This document shows positions 43,276 through 52,810 of a stretch of DNA of 64,000 nucleotides, in pieces. Source of the DNA: Cellulomonas fengjieae. GTDB taxonomy: Bacteria > Actinomycetota > Actinomycetes > Actinomycetales > Cellulomonadaceae. The translations under genes and the position numbers were made by a program. Positions within the stretch are counted from its first letter, which is position 1, and the number at the start of each line of letters is the position of its first letter. Under the pieces are notes generated by a model. It was not told the origin of the DNA, made no database searches, and saw only the letters and a program-made list of their open reading frames with translations. The stretch is taken from NCBI RefSeq assembly GCF_018388465.1, contig NZ_CP074404.1, forward strand, positions 62,001-126,000, read 5' to 3'.

Positions 43276-44013
43276 ATGGATCCGACGTACAGCCTCGCCG
43301 TCAGGCTGGCCTGCGAGTTCATCGGCACCGCGATCCTCATCATCCTGGGCAACGGCACCGTCGCCAACGTGCACCTGAAGGGCTCCAAGGGATACCGCGG
43401 CGGCTGGTCGCTGATCGCGATGGGCTACGGCTTCGGGGTGATGATCCCCGCGCTGATGTTCGGCGGGATCAGCGGCAACCAGATCAACCCCGGCTTCACG
43501 CTGGGCCTCGCGGTGTGGGGCCTGTTCCCGTGGTCGGAGGTGGCGCCGTACGTCGTGGCGCAGCTCCTGGGCGCGATGGCCGGGCAGCTCGCCATCGTCG
43601 TGACGCACAAGCCGTACTACGACCTCACGACGGACCCCGAGGACATCCTCGCGACGTTCTCGACCATCAACGCCGCGCACTCGCGCCTCAACGGCTTCCT
43701 CAGCGAGCTGCTCGGCTCCGTGGTGCTGTTCTCGTGCGCGCTCGCGATCGTCAACTCGCCGCTGACCACGGACGAGCCGGCCGTCGCGCACCTCGCCCTG
43801 GGCTTCCTGGTCTGGGGGCTCGTCGCGGGCCTCGGCGGTCCGACGGGTCCCGCCCTCAACCCGGCGCGCGACCTCGGGCCCCGGATCATGCACGCGGTCC
43901 TGCCCCTGCAGCACAAGGGCGGGTCCGAGTGGAGCTACGCGTGGGTGCCCGTCGCGGCGCCCCTGCTCGGCGGGATCATCGGCGTCGGCGGCTGGTACCT
44001 CCTGCTCGGCTGA
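43276..44013 (+). CDS. Aquaporin/glycerol facilitator (MIP family)
   Basis: 245-residue MIP channel. Six transmembrane helices are evident, with the two pore loops NQINPGFTLGLAV (NPA replaced by NPG) and GPALNPARDLGPR (canonical NPARD). Asp after the second NPA is typical of glycerol facilitators. The NPG variant in the first loop is a modest deviation from consensus. ATG 43276. No glpK/glpD nearby. Confidence 0.9.
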   Translation: MDPTYSLAVRLACEFIGTAILIILGNGTVANVHLKGSKGYRGGWSLIAMGYGFGVMIPALMFGGISGNQINPGFTLGLAVWGLFPWSEVAPYVVAQLLGAMAGQLAIVVTHKPYYDLTTDPEDILATFSTINAAHSRLNGFLSELLGSVVLFSCALAIVNSPLTTDEPAVAHLALGFLVWGLVAGLGGPTGPALNPARDLGPRIMHAVLPLQHKGGSEWSYAWVPVAAPLLGGIIGVGGWYLLLG

Positions 44014-44071
44014 GCGCAGCGGGTGACGAAGCCCTCCAAACCCGGCATGCTCGATCGCGGAGGTGGCGTCC

Positions 44072-45574
44072 ATGGCGAGCAGCACGAGCATCTGGCGCAG
44101 GAAGTCCGTGGAGGACTCCCTCGAGGAGACGTTGGACGTCGAGCGGTCGCTGCGGCGCAACCTCACCACGTGGGACCTCATCGTCCTGGGCGTGGCGGTG
44201 GCCGTCGGCGCGGGCATCTTCTCGGTCGGGGCGACCGCGGCGGCGAACTACGCGGGACCCGCGGTCATCGTCTCGTTCCTGATCGCCTCGCTCGTGTGCG
44301 GGCTGGCCATCATGTGCTACGCCGAGTTCGCCTCGACGCTGCCGGTCGCCGGTTCCGCGTACACGTTCTCGTACGCCTCGATGGGGGAGTTCGTCGCCTG
44401 GATCATCGGGTGGGACCTGATCCTGGAGATGCTCCTCGGGTCGGCCGTCATCGCGAAGTTCTGGGGCGTGTACCTGTCCGACGCCTTCGCCCTGTTCGGC
44501 ATCGAGATCCCCACGACGATCAGCCTCGGGTCAGTGGATCTCGACTGGGGGCCGGTGGTCATCGTCGCGGTGTTCTCCACGCTGCTGGCCCTGGGCACCA
44601 AGCTGAGCACGCGCGTGAACAGCGTGTTCACCGTCATCAAGGTCGCCATCACGCTCTTCGTCATCGTGGTGGGCCTGTTCTACGTGAACACCGCCAACTT
44701 CTCGCCGTTCGTGCCGCCGTCGGAGCCGGCCCCGGAGCGGACGAGCCTCGAGCAGCCGGTGTTCGCGTACCTCTTCGGCCTCGAGCCGAGCGCGTACGGC
44801 GTGATCGGCATCCTGTCCGGTGCCGCCCTCGTGTTCTTCGCGTTCATCGGGTTCGACGTCGTCGCGACGACGGCCGAGGAGACCAAGAACCCGCAGCGCA
44901 CCGTTCCCCGCGGCATCCTGGGCGGCCTCGCGATCGTGACCGTGCTGTACGTGCTGGTGACCGTCGTCGTGACCGGGATGGTCTCCTACCGCGAGCTCGC
45001 CGAGGTGGAGACGCCCTCGCTGACCACCGCGTTCGTCCTCGTGGGTGCGGACTGGGCCGGACGGGTGATCTCGCTGGGCATCCTGGTGGGCCTGACCTCG
45101 GTCCTCATGGTGCTGCTGCTGGGCCTCACCCGCATCGTCTTCGCGATGAGCCGCGACGGTCTGCTGCCCCGCGGCCCGTCGCGGACGTCCCCGAAGTACG
45201 GCACACCCGTCCGGCTGCAGATCGGGGTCGGCATCATCGTCGCCCTCATCGCGGGCCTGTCCGAGGTGGAGCTGCTGGAGGAGATGATCAACATCGGCAC
45301 GCTGTCGGCGTTCGTGCTGGTCAGCTTCGGGATCCCGATCCTCCGGCGGACGCGGCCCGACCTGGAGCGGGGGTTCCGGGTGCCGTGGTCGCCGGCGCTG
45401 CCGATCATCGCGGGCGTGGCGTGCCTCTGGCTGATGGCGAACCTGACCACGCTGACGTGGCTGCGGTTCCTCGCCTGGCTCGCCGTCGGCGTCGTCATCT
45501 ACTTCGCGTACTCGTACCGGCACGCCGTCGCGGCCAACCCCGGCCACGACGCCCGGACCGGGGCCAAGCTCTAG
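44072..45574 (+). CDS. APC-family amino acid permease
   Basis: 500-residue transporter with about 12 helices. The first helix GVAVAVGAGIFSVGATAAANYAGPA is the substrate-binding unwound helix of the APC superfamily (GAGIF). FAFIGFDVVATTAEETKNPQR is the conserved helix-6/loop block of the cationic amino-acid transporter (CAT/YfnA-type) branch. ATG 44072 has GGAGG eight bases upstream; GTG 44063 is a less likely start. Converges on the DUF385 gene. The transported amino acid is not certain; cationic amino acids are plausible. Confidence 0.92.
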   Translation: MASSTSIWRRKSVEDSLEETLDVERSLRRNLTTWDLIVLGVAVAVGAGIFSVGATAAANYAGPAVIVSFLIASLVCGLAIMCYAEFASTLPVAGSAYTFSYASMGEFVAWIIGWDLILEMLLGSAVIAKFWGVYLSDAFALFGIEIPTTISLGSVDLDWGPVVIVAVFSTLLALGTKLSTRVNSVFTVIKVAITLFVIVVGLFYVNTANFSPFVPPSEPAPERTSLEQPVFAYLFGLEPSAYGVIGILSGAALVFFAFIGFDVVATTAEETKNPQRTVPRGILGGLAIVTVLYVLVTVVVTGMVSYRELAEVETPSLTTAFVLVGADWAGRVISLGILVGLTSVLMVLLLGLTRIVFAMSRDGLLPRGPSRTSPKYGTPVRLQIGVGIIVALIAGLSEVELLEEMINIGTLSAFVLVSFGIPILRRTRPDLERGFRVPWSPALPIIAGVACLWLMANLTTLTWLRFLAWLAVGVVIYFAYSYRHAVAANPGHDARTGAKL

Positions 45575-45580
45575 CGCCGG

Positions 45581-46021
45581 TCAGTCGTCGATCGGCTCCA
45601 GGACGAACACGGGGATCTGCCGGTCGGTCTTGGCCTGGTACCCCTCGTAGGCCGGCCAGACCTCGTTGGCGCGCGCCCACCACTCGTCGCGCTCGGCGCC
45701 GCTGGTCTCCCGGGCGACGTAGTCCTTCTTCACCGCCCCGTCCTGCAGCTCCACGTGGGGGTGCTCGACGAGGTTGCGGTACCAGGCGGGGTTCTCCGGC
45801 GTGCCCCCCTTCGACGCGACCACCGCGTAGCGGCCCTCGTGCTCCACGCGCATCAGGGCGGTCTTGCGCAGCTTGCCGCTGCTGGCGCCGACCGACGTCA
45901 GCACGATGACCGGCTTGCCCTGGAGGGTGTTGGCCTCCCGGCCGTCGGTCCGCTCGTACGTCTCGGCCTGCGTGCGGGCCCACTCGGAGGTGCTCGGCTG
46001 GTACTCACCGGTCAGAGGCAT
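45581..46021 (-). CDS. Deazaflavin-dependent nitroreductase-type protein (DUF385)
   Basis: 146-residue split beta-barrel protein of the Ddn/F420-dependent quinone reductase family: [48 protein letters not shown] is the conserved cofactor core, and VFVLEP closes the domain. ATG 46021 is chosen (the ORF continues five codons upstream). F420 use is expected from the family. Together with the LLM protein at 59341 it suggests an F420-producing actinobacterium. Substrate unknown. Confidence 0.88.
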   Translation of the reverse strand: MPLTGEYQPSTSEWARTQAETYERTDGREANTLQGKPVIVLTSVGASSGKLRKTALMRVEHEGRYAVVASKGGTPENPAWYRNLVEHPHVELQDGAVKKDYVARETSGAERDEWWARANEVWPAYEGYQAKTDRQIPVFVLEPIDD

Positions 46022-46164
46022 GGCCTCAGGATGCACCGCCTGACCTGCACACGCGACCTGCGCCGCGCGACACCGGCGCGGTCACGGGGGCGGCGCGGGA
46101 GACGGCATCATTGGCGCCGTCCAGCATTCTCCCAGCCGCCGCGGCGGCACGTGATCGGAGCCCG

Positions 46165-46794
46165 ATGAAGTTCAACCCGCCCCCGAACTGGCCCGCGCCG
46201 CCCGAAGGGTTCCGCCCGGAGCCCGGCTGGGCCCCCGACCCCTCGCTGCCCGCGCCGCCTCCGGGGTGGGAGCTGTGGGTCGAGGACGACGTCGCGCTGC
46301 CCGGCGAGACCACGGACGCCACGCGGCACTACAAGCAGGCGACGACGACGTTCCTCGTCGGCGTCGCGTTCTTCCTCGCCGGCTCGATCTCGACGATCGT
46401 CACGGCGAACTCGAAGAGCGGGTTCTACTGGTGGGGCGGCATGGTCATCGGCCTCATCGGGCTGGCGCGCGCGTTCGCGGCCTACCGTTCCGCTCGCAAG
46501 GAGGGCGCGCCCAGCCTGAGCGGCCTCGCCAAGGGCGTCGTCATCGTCGGCCTCGTGCTCGTGCTCGGCACCGGGATCGGGGCGGCGACGAGCTTCATCT
46601 CGACCGCGTCGATCACGACCGGCACGGGATCGTGCTGGATCGTCGACGAGGACGGCATGGCCGAGGCCGTGAGCTGCGACTCGGACTACCAGTTCAAGGC
46701 GATCTCCGAGGTCAGCAGCGCCGACGAGTGCCCGCAGGACCTGTATCTCGAGGCCGACGACGAGGACGGCATCCTGTGCCTCGAGGAGAAGTGA
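46165..46794 (+). CDS. Hypothetical DUF2510-like membrane protein with proline-rich N-terminus
   Basis: 209-residue protein. The N-terminus (PPPNWPAPPEGFRPEPGWAPDPSLPAPPPGWELW) is a Pro/Trp-rich region common in actinobacterial membrane proteins. Two or three transmembrane helices follow (TTFLVGVAFFLAGSISTIV, WGGMVIGLIGLARAF, GVVIVGLVLVLGTGIGAA). A C-terminal external domain has four Cys (SCWIVDEDG, VSCDSDYQFK, DECPQDLY, ILCLEEK), probably disulfide-bonded. Function unknown. Confidence 0.7.
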   Translation: MKFNPPPNWPAPPEGFRPEPGWAPDPSLPAPPPGWELWVEDDVALPGETTDATRHYKQATTTFLVGVAFFLAGSISTIVTANSKSGFYWWGGMVIGLIGLARAFAAYRSARKEGAPSLSGLAKGVVIVGLVLVLGTGIGAATSFISTASITTGTGSCWIVDEDGMAEAVSCDSDYQFKAISEVSSADECPQDLYLEADDEDGILCLEEK

Positions 46795-46795
46795 C

Positions 46796-46981
46796 CTACT
46801 TCTTCTGCTGCTCGTCGAGGTAGGTCTTCGCCTTCTCGACGACGCTGTCGATCTGGGCGTCCTGGCGGTCGCCCGTTCTCGACTTGACTGCCTCGGCAGC
46901 CTTGTCGAGCGCGTCCTTCGCCTGCTCCTCGCGGCCGGAGACGGCTGCCTTGGCCTGCTTGACCAGGTCGTCGATACCCAT
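46796..46981 (-). CDS. MT0933-type antitoxin-like small protein
   Basis: 61-residue, highly charged helical protein (MGIDDLVKQAKAAVSGREEQAKDALDKAAEAVKSRTG...) matching the MT0933 antitoxin-like family (PF14013). ATG 46981 with GAAGG six bases upstream is preferred over a 75-residue frame. No toxin-like gene is adjacent, so the toxin-antitoxin label is doubtful here; such single proteins are widespread in actinobacteria and may be stress-related. Confidence 0.65.
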   Translation of the reverse strand: MGIDDLVKQAKAAVSGREEQAKDALDKAAEAVKSRTGDRQDAQIDSVVEKAKTYLDEQQKK

Positions 46982-47006
46982 GGTGAACCCTTCGCTCGGT
47001 GACGTC

Positions 47007-48485
47007 TCAGTCTGCGACGTCACCGAGCGGAGTGCCCGCCGAACCGTGCTCCGTGGTGGTGCGCGGCATCGCAGCCGCGGCCGCCACGGTCGCCAGCGCG
47101 ACGACCACCAGCGCCGCGAACGACAGCGTCACGGCATCGCCGAACTGCTCGGGGTCCTGCGCCGGGCTGGCTCCGCGCATGAGGCCGTTGATGAGCGCGC
47201 CGAGCGCGGCCACCCCGAGCGCGCTGCCCATGGACCGCGAGAACAGGTTGGCACCGGTGACCACCCCCCGCTCGCTCCAGCCGACGCTCGACTGCGCGGC
47301 GATCAGGCTGGGGGCGGCGACGAGACCGAGGCCGGCTCCGATGACGAAGCAGGCGAGACCGACGGCGAGCAACGACGGGCGCATCGCCGCGAGGGCGAGC
47401 CCGGCGGTCCCCGCGACCACCACCGCGCACCCGACGAGCACCGTGGTGCGGAACCCGACCCGCAGGTAGAGCCGGCCGGACTGCGACGCGGAGATCGGCC
47501 AGCCGATCGTGAGCGCGGCCAGCGTGAGGCCCGATGTGAGCGGCGAGACGTCGAGCAGCGCCTCGAGGAACGTCGGCACGTACGAGGTGATGCCGATCAG
47601 CAGCACGCCGACCCCCACCGACACCAGCGACGCCGAGAGCAGCAGCCGGTCGGAGAACACCCACAGCGGCAGCACCGGCTCGTCGGCCCGCCGCTCGACG
47701 CGCACGAACGCGACCAGGAGCACCACGCCGAGGGCGAACGCGCCGACGCTCGGCACGGACAGCCACTCCCAGGCGTTCCCGCCCTCGAGCAGCGCCAGGA
47801 TCAGCAGGCTCATGGCGGTGGTCAGCAGGAGCCCACCGGCCCAGTCGATGCGGTGGCTCGTGCGCTCCACGGTCTCGTGCAGGTGGCGGACCAGCAGCCA
47901 TGCCGCCGCCAGGCACAGGGGGATGTTGACGAAGAAGATCCAGTTCCAGGACAGGAACTCGGCGAACACGCCGCCGAGCGTGGGGCCCACGACCGACGAC
48001 ACGCCCCAGACGCTCGCGATGTAGCCCTGCGCCTTGGCGCGCTCCGCGACCGTGTAGATGTCGCCGGCGATCGTGATCGCGATGGGCTGCACCGCCCCGG
48101 CACCCAGCCCCTGCACCGCCCGGAACGCGATGAGCGCGGGCATGCTCCACGCGAACCCGCAGAGCACCGAGCCGAGCAGGAACAGCCCGATGCCGAGCAG
48201 GATCACGGGCTTGCGCCCGATCGTGTCCGCGAGCTTGGAGTAGATCGGCACGCTGACGGCCTGCGTCAGCAGGTACACGGAGAACAGCCACGGAAAGCTG
48301 GTGAAGCCGCCGAGGTCCGCGACGATCGTCGGGACGGCCGTCGCCAGGATCGTCGCGTCGATGGCGATCAGGCCCGTGGTGACCATGAGGGCGATGAGGA
48401 TGGGTCCGCGCTCGGACCGGAACCCGACGCCGGTGCTGGTCGTGGTGCTGCTCAGGGGAGCCTCCTCGGAATCAGCCCTCAGCAT
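47007..48485 (-). CDS. DHA2-family MFS exporter (EmrB/QacA-like)
   Basis: 492-residue 14-helix exporter. Motif A (YSKLADTIGRKPVILL) and the drug-exporter motif C (VWGVSSVVGPTLGGVF) are present, as are helices typical of EmrB/QacA. Start: ATG 48485 with GAGGG six bases upstream; a better ribosome site (GAGGAGG) lies further in, before a CTG, so a shorter product is possible. Divergent from the S33 hydrolase with a 45-base gap that must hold both promoters. Substrate unknown. Confidence 0.88.
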   Translation of the reverse strand: MLRADSEEAPLSSTTTSTGVGFRSERGPILIALMVTTGLIAIDATILATAVPTIVADLGGFTSFPWLFSVYLLTQAVSVPIYSKLADTIGRKPVILLGIGLFLLGSVLCGFAWSMPALIAFRAVQGLGAGAVQPIAITIAGDIYTVAERAKAQGYIASVWGVSSVVGPTLGGVFAEFLSWNWIFFVNIPLCLAAAWLLVRHLHETVERTSHRIDWAGGLLLTTAMSLLILALLEGGNAWEWLSVPSVGAFALGVVLLVAFVRVERRADEPVLPLWVFSDRLLLSASLVSVGVGVLLIGITSYVPTFLEALLDVSPLTSGLTLAALTIGWPISASQSGRLYLRVGFRTTVLVGCAVVVAGTAGLALAAMRPSLLAVGLACFVIGAGLGLVAAPSLIAAQSSVGWSERGVVTGANLFSRSMGSALGVAALGALINGLMRGASPAQDPEQFGDAVTLSFAALVVVALATVAAAAAMPRTTTEHGSAGTPLGDVAD

Positions 48486-48530
48486 GCGACACCCTCGGCA
48501 TCCCGGCTCTGTGAATCTAGGCTCACCCAC

Positions 48531-49817
48531 GTGACGCACGAGTACGCGATGACCGGGTTCACCGTCCGCGAGCACCGGGTGCAGGTGCCGGTCGACTGGT
48601 CGGCGCCGGAACGGTTCGGCTCGATCGAGGTGTTCGCCCGCGAGCTGGTCGACCCGGAGAAGGCGTCGGACGACCTGCCGCTGCTGCTGTTCCTGCAGGG
48701 CGGCCCCGGCGGGCAGGGCCCCCGACCGCTGGGCGGCGGGTGGATCGGCACCGCCCTGGAGAAGTACCGCGTGATCCTCCTGGACCAGCGGGGGACCGGC
48801 CGCTCCTCGCCCGTGGACGGCCGCGTGGTCGGCGGGTTCGACGACGCCGCACAGGCCGCCGACTACCTCGCCTGCTTCCGCGGTGACGCGATCGTGGCCG
48901 ATGCCGAGCACCTGCGCCGGACGGTGTACGGCGGCAGGCAGTGGGCCACGCTCGGGCAGTCCTACGGAGGCTTCCTCACGCTCACGTACCTGTCGCGGCA
49001 CCCGTCCGCGCTGACCCGGTGCTTCGTGACGGGCGGGCTGCCGCCGGCGACGACCGACGCCGAGGGTGTCTACGCCGCGACCTACCGTCGCCAGGCGGCG
49101 CGCAACCGTGAGCACGCCCGGCTGCACCCGTCGGACGCGGCCGTGCTGGCGCGCATCGCGGACCTGCTGTCCGACGGGTCCGTCACCCTGCCCACGGGCG
49201 AGCCCTTCACGGTCGAGCGGCTGCAGCAGCTGGGCCAGCCGTTCGGGATGAGCACGGGGCTCGACGAGGTGCATTGGCTGCTCGACACCGCGCTGACGCC
49301 GGCCGGCCAGCTGTCCGACGCGTTCCTCGGGGCGGTGGTCCGCGAGACCGGCTTCGACGACGGGCCCCTCTACGCGGTGCTCCAGGAGGTCATCTACCAC
49401 CAGGGGGAGCGTGAGCCGGGCTGGGCCGCGCAGGCCGAGCACGACCGGTGGCCGTCGTTCGCGGCGTCGGCCCGCCCGCTGCAGCTCACCGGCGAGGTGG
49501 TCCTCCCGTGGATGTACGAGCAGCACCGCGCCCTGCGGCCGTTCCGCGCGGCGGCCGAGGAGCTCGCCGCCCGCACGCGGTGGCCCGCGCTGTACGACCT
49601 GGCCGCGCTGGCCGCCAACGAGGTCCCGGTCGCCGCCGTGCAGTACTACGACGACCCGTACGTGGACCTGGACCTCGCCCTGGCGACGGACGTCGGAAAC
49701 CTGCAGGTGTGGATCACGAACGAGCACCTGCACGACGGGCTGCGCGTGGCCGGCGACGCGATCCTGCCGAGGCTCTTCGACCTCGCGGCGGGCAAGGCGC
49801 GCGTCACCGGCCGCTGA
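48531..49817 (+). CDS. Alpha/beta hydrolase, proline iminopeptidase-like (S33)
   Basis: 428-residue alpha/beta hydrolase. The oxyanion/HGGPG-like block is LLFLQGGPGGQGP, followed by LLDQRGTGRSSP and the nucleophile elbow GQSYGGF. The catalytic His is expected in the ITNEHLHDGLR region. Matches the S33 prolyl aminopeptidase group with the cap domain (residues about 190-330). GTG 48531, or ATG 48549, starts the protein. Divergent from the MFS exporter, suggesting common control. Substrate uncertain. Confidence 0.88.
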   Translation: MTHEYAMTGFTVREHRVQVPVDWSAPERFGSIEVFARELVDPEKASDDLPLLLFLQGGPGGQGPRPLGGGWIGTALEKYRVILLDQRGTGRSSPVDGRVVGGFDDAAQAADYLACFRGDAIVADAEHLRRTVYGGRQWATLGQSYGGFLTLTYLSRHPSALTRCFVTGGLPPATTDAEGVYAATYRRQAARNREHARLHPSDAAVLARIADLLSDGSVTLPTGEPFTVERLQQLGQPFGMSTGLDEVHWLLDTALTPAGQLSDAFLGAVVRETGFDDGPLYAVLQEVIYHQGEREPGWAAQAEHDRWPSFAASARPLQLTGEVVLPWMYEQHRALRPFRAAAEELAARTRWPALYDLAALAANEVPVAAVQYYDDPYVDLDLALATDVGNLQVWITNEHLHDGLRVAGDAILPRLFDLAAGKARVTGR

Positions 49818-49844
49818 CCGGGTTGCCCTCAAGGCGCCGCCGCT

Positions 49845-49945
49845 GTCGGAACCAGCCGCAGTTGTGGCGGGAGGGGCTGGTGGGGCCCAGGTGAGTCCCC
49901 CTGGTCGCATCCGTCACTCTCGTACCAAGAACGGCTGGTTCCGAC
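49845..49945. repeat. Inverted repeat between the hydrolase and zwf
   Basis: GTCGGAACCAGCCG (49845-49858) is repeated exactly as its reverse complement CGGCTGGTTCCGAC (49932-49945), with a 73-base loop. Further GC-rich complementarity continues outside the arms. It lies in the 213-base convergent gap between an S33 hydrolase and zwf. Either a long-loop hairpin with a terminator role or a miniature element; no target-site duplication is evident. Confidence 0.75.
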
Positions 49946-50030
49946 GCACCGGGGGGTGCCGGCAGCGGGCCTTCTCCCAGGAGCGTGCGCCCCGGACGGA
50001 CTCCGGTCGCGCTCGACCGGGCTCTGGACG

Positions 50031-51431
50031 TCAGCCGCCCAGCACCCAGCCGTGCGGCTCCGCCAGCCGACCCGCCGACTCGGGACCCCACGAGTCGGCC
50101 GGGTACGGCTCGGGTGCCGGGCGGTCGGGGCCGAGAAGGGGCGCGAACGCCTTCCAGGCGGACTCCAGGCCGGCGGCCGTGGTGAACAGCGTCCGATCGC
50201 CGACGAGCACGTCCTCCAGCAGCCCCGCGTACGGCGGCAGCGACTCGCCGGGCTCGACGTCGGCCAGGGCGAGGTCGGCGGTGCCGGTGCCCAGCTCGAG
50301 GAACGCACCGGGCTTCTTGACGGTCGTCGTGACCTGGAGATTGCCCGAGCCCGCCAGCGAGACGATCACACGGTTGGGGCCGACGGGTGATCCGAAGAGC
50401 TCGTCCGGCGTCCGCAGCACGAGCGTGACCTGCTGTGCCGACGCGCCCATGCGCTTGCCGGTGCGCAGCAGGAACGGCACCCCCCGCCACCGCTCCGTGT
50501 CCACCCAGAGGCGCGCGGCGACGAACGTGTCGGTCGTCGAGTCGTCCGGCACGTCGTCGATGTCCCGGTAGCCGTCGAACTGTCCGAGGACGACGTCGTC
50601 CGCCGGGTCGAGCGGGCGGAAGTGGGCGATGACGTCCTCGCGCGCCTTGCCCAGGTTCGCCGCGTCCAGCCGGCGGGGCGGCTCCATCGCCACCTCGGCG
50701 GCCACCTGGAACAGGTGCGTGACCAGCATGTCGAGGGCGGCGCCGGTCGCGTCGTAGAACTGGGCGCGCTGCGCGACGTCGAGCGTCTCGGGCACGTCGA
50801 TCTGCACCTGCTCCACGTGCTGCCGGTTCCAGATCCCGCCGAACAGCTCGTTGGCGAACCGCAGGACGTGCAGGTTCTGCGTCGCCTCCTTGCCCAGGAA
50901 GTGGTCGATCCGGAACACCTGCTCCTCGTCGAACACCTCGTGCACGATGGCGTCCAGCTCCCGGAACGACTCCAGGGACGTCCCGTACGGCTTCTCGTAG
51001 ACGATGCGGATGCCGTCGGTGAGGCCCGCCTCCTTCAGCGCGCGCGTGATCGGCGCGAACGACGACGGCGGAACCGCGAGGTAGTGGATGACGGTGACGT
51101 CGCCGCCGAGCACCTCGCGCAGCCGGTCCAGCTCGCCGGGGAGCTCGGCGGCGCTGTCGTCCTCGCTGACGTCCCCGCAGTACGCGGTGTGCTGGGTCAG
51201 CTCCGGGACACCCTCCGCGGCCTCGTCGTCGCCGAACTCCTCGACGGCCTCGCGCAGCAGCACGTCGAAGTCAGCCGAGCTGATCGGCGTGCGGCCGGTG
51301 CCGAGCAGGGCCCAGCGCTCCGGGAGGAGCCCGCGGCGCTGCAGGGTGGCCAGGGCGGGGAGCACCATGCGCTTCGCGAGATCACCACGGGCGCCGTGCA
51401 GGACGAAGATCAGGGGATCGGTCGGTGCCAT
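50031..51431 (-). CDS. zwf: Glucose-6-phosphate 1-dehydrogenase
   Basis: 466-residue first enzyme of the oxidative pentose-phosphate pathway. The N-terminal coenzyme motif is HGARGDLAKRM (consensus GASGDL(T/A)). The active-site RIDHFLGKEATQN with the catalytic His is intact. C-terminal residues PYEGLxx-like segments are present. Somewhat shorter than E. coli Zwf (491). It lies after the GT4 gene on the same strand, with about 80 bases between. Confidence 0.93.
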   Translation of the reverse strand: MAPTDPLIFVLHGARGDLAKRMVLPALATLQRRGLLPERWALLGTGRTPISSADFDVLLREAVEEFGDDEAAEGVPELTQHTAYCGDVSEDDSAAELPGELDRLREVLGGDVTVIHYLAVPPSSFAPITRALKEAGLTDGIRIVYEKPYGTSLESFRELDAIVHEVFDEEQVFRIDHFLGKEATQNLHVLRFANELFGGIWNRQHVEQVQIDVPETLDVAQRAQFYDATGAALDMLVTHLFQVAAEVAMEPPRRLDAANLGKAREDVIAHFRPLDPADDVVLGQFDGYRDIDDVPDDSTTDTFVAARLWVDTERWRGVPFLLRTGKRMGASAQQVTLVLRTPDELFGSPVGPNRVIVSLAGSGNLQVTTTVKKPGAFLELGTGTADLALADVEPGESLPPYAGLLEDVLVGDRTLFTTAAGLESAWKAFAPLLGPDRPAPEPYPADSWGPESAGRLAEPHGWVLGG

Positions 51432-51510
51432 CGGGCTGGGTCCTCACGACGGTGACGGGCGGAGCCTCGACCGTACTTTCGGTGGCCGACGAGCGCGCGG
51501 CGGCTCGAGC

Positions 51511-52800
51511 TCAGCCGACCGGGGCCGGCACGCGCTGCACGGCCGCCACGCGGTCGAGGATCGCGTCCAGGACCGCCCCGCGGTCGAACTGCAGGGCGTG
51601 CAGGCGGGCGCGGGTCTCCCAGTCGGCGCGCTCGTCGGCGGACATCGCGAGGATGTGGTCCAGCGACTCTGCGATCGCCGACGGTGACTCGACCGGCACG
51701 ATGAGTGCGCAGTCGCCGACCGCCTCCCCGATCCCGCCGGTGTCGGTCGTCACGATCGGCCCGCCGCCGGCGAGCATCTTCTCGGCGAGGGCGATCCCGA
51801 ACGTCTCGACGAACTCCGGACGCGGCTTGCTGGGCAGCACGTACGCCGCCGAGCCCGCCATGAGGTGCGCCTTCTCGTCGTCGTCGACGTCGTCGAAGAA
51901 CACGATGCGGTCCGCGGCCGACGACGCCGCCGCGAGCTCCTGGAGCCGTGCGGCGTCCGGTCCGTTGCCCGCCACGACCAGCCGCAGCGACTCCGCCGCG
52001 CGGCTGGCGGCGAACCCCCCGATGAGGTCGTCGACCCCCTTGGCGTGCGCCAGCCGGGACAGGAACAGCACGTAGCCGTCGGCGACCAGGCCGCGGGAGT
52101 CGAGCACGCGCGCGGTCTCGGACGTGTCCAGGTCGAGGTAGGACCCGACGTCGATCGCCGGGTAGGACACGGTGACGCGCTCGCGGCACTGGGCGGCGAA
52201 CGTGGTGCCGTGCTTGGCGTCGATGGCGGCGGCCTCCGCGATGATCAGCTCGCGGGTGTAGTCGGAGACCGCGAGGCAGACGTCGTGCTCGAGGTAGCTC
52301 GACAGCACGTGCGCCGCCGCGCCGAACTCGTCCTTCTCGACGCACGCGCGCACCACGTTCGTGACGTCCGAGCCCACGGCCTCGGCGACCGTGGTCACGT
52401 TGACCGGCAGCCCGGTCCGACGGGCGACGTGGACGGCGTCGGCGACGGCGAGCGAGTGCGGGCTCAGGTACAGCGACATCGCCACGGTGGGCACGCCGTC
52501 GGTGAAGAGCTCGACCAGCCGGCCGACGATCCCCGCGAGCCAGCGCCCGTCGGGGACCTTGTAGTCGCCGACGGGCTCGGGGCGCTCCACGGTGATGCCC
52601 GGGGAGTACGGCAGCACACCGTCCAAGGGCTTGAGCGGCAGGCCCGTCGCCTGCAGCCGGTCGATCGGCCACGTGACGATGCGGACGTCGTCGAAACCCC
52701 GGTGCAGGGCCGCCTCCGCGAGGTTGCGGGCCTCACCCGAGTGCCCGCAGATCACCGGATCGGCGCGGACGACGATCACGAGACGGCGATGAGTGGTCAC
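51511..52800 (-). CDS. GT4-family glycosyltransferase
   Basis: 429-residue GT-B glycosyltransferase. N-terminal Rossmann domain; the sugar-nucleotide domain has LFLSRLAHAKGVDDLI and the family motif FVETFGIALAEKMLAGGGPIVTTDTGGI (E-x7-E). It begins right after the GH92 gene (10-base gap), so the two are probably co-transcribed. The acceptor is unknown; the pairing with an alpha-mannosidase suggests mannose chemistry. Confidence 0.88.
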   Translation of the reverse strand: MTTHRRLVIVVRADPVICGHSGEARNLAEAALHRGFDDVRIVTWPIDRLQATGLPLKPLDGVLPYSPGITVERPEPVGDYKVPDGRWLAGIVGRLVELFTDGVPTVAMSLYLSPHSLAVADAVHVARRTGLPVNVTTVAEAVGSDVTNVVRACVEKDEFGAAAHVLSSYLEHDVCLAVSDYTRELIIAEAAAIDAKHGTTFAAQCRERVTVSYPAIDVGSYLDLDTSETARVLDSRGLVADGYVLFLSRLAHAKGVDDLIGGFAASRAAESLRLVVAGNGPDAARLQELAAASSAADRIVFFDDVDDDEKAHLMAGSAAYVLPSKPRPEFVETFGIALAEKMLAGGGPIVTTDTGGIGEAVGDCALIVPVESPSAIAESLDHILAMSADERADWETRARLHALQFDRGAVLDAILDRVAAVQRVPAPVG

Positions 52801-52810
52801 GTCGACTCCT

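Noticed and set aside
46796..46981. Complete toxin-antitoxin pair
   Set aside because: Only an antitoxin-like protein is present; neighbours are a membrane protein and an exporter.
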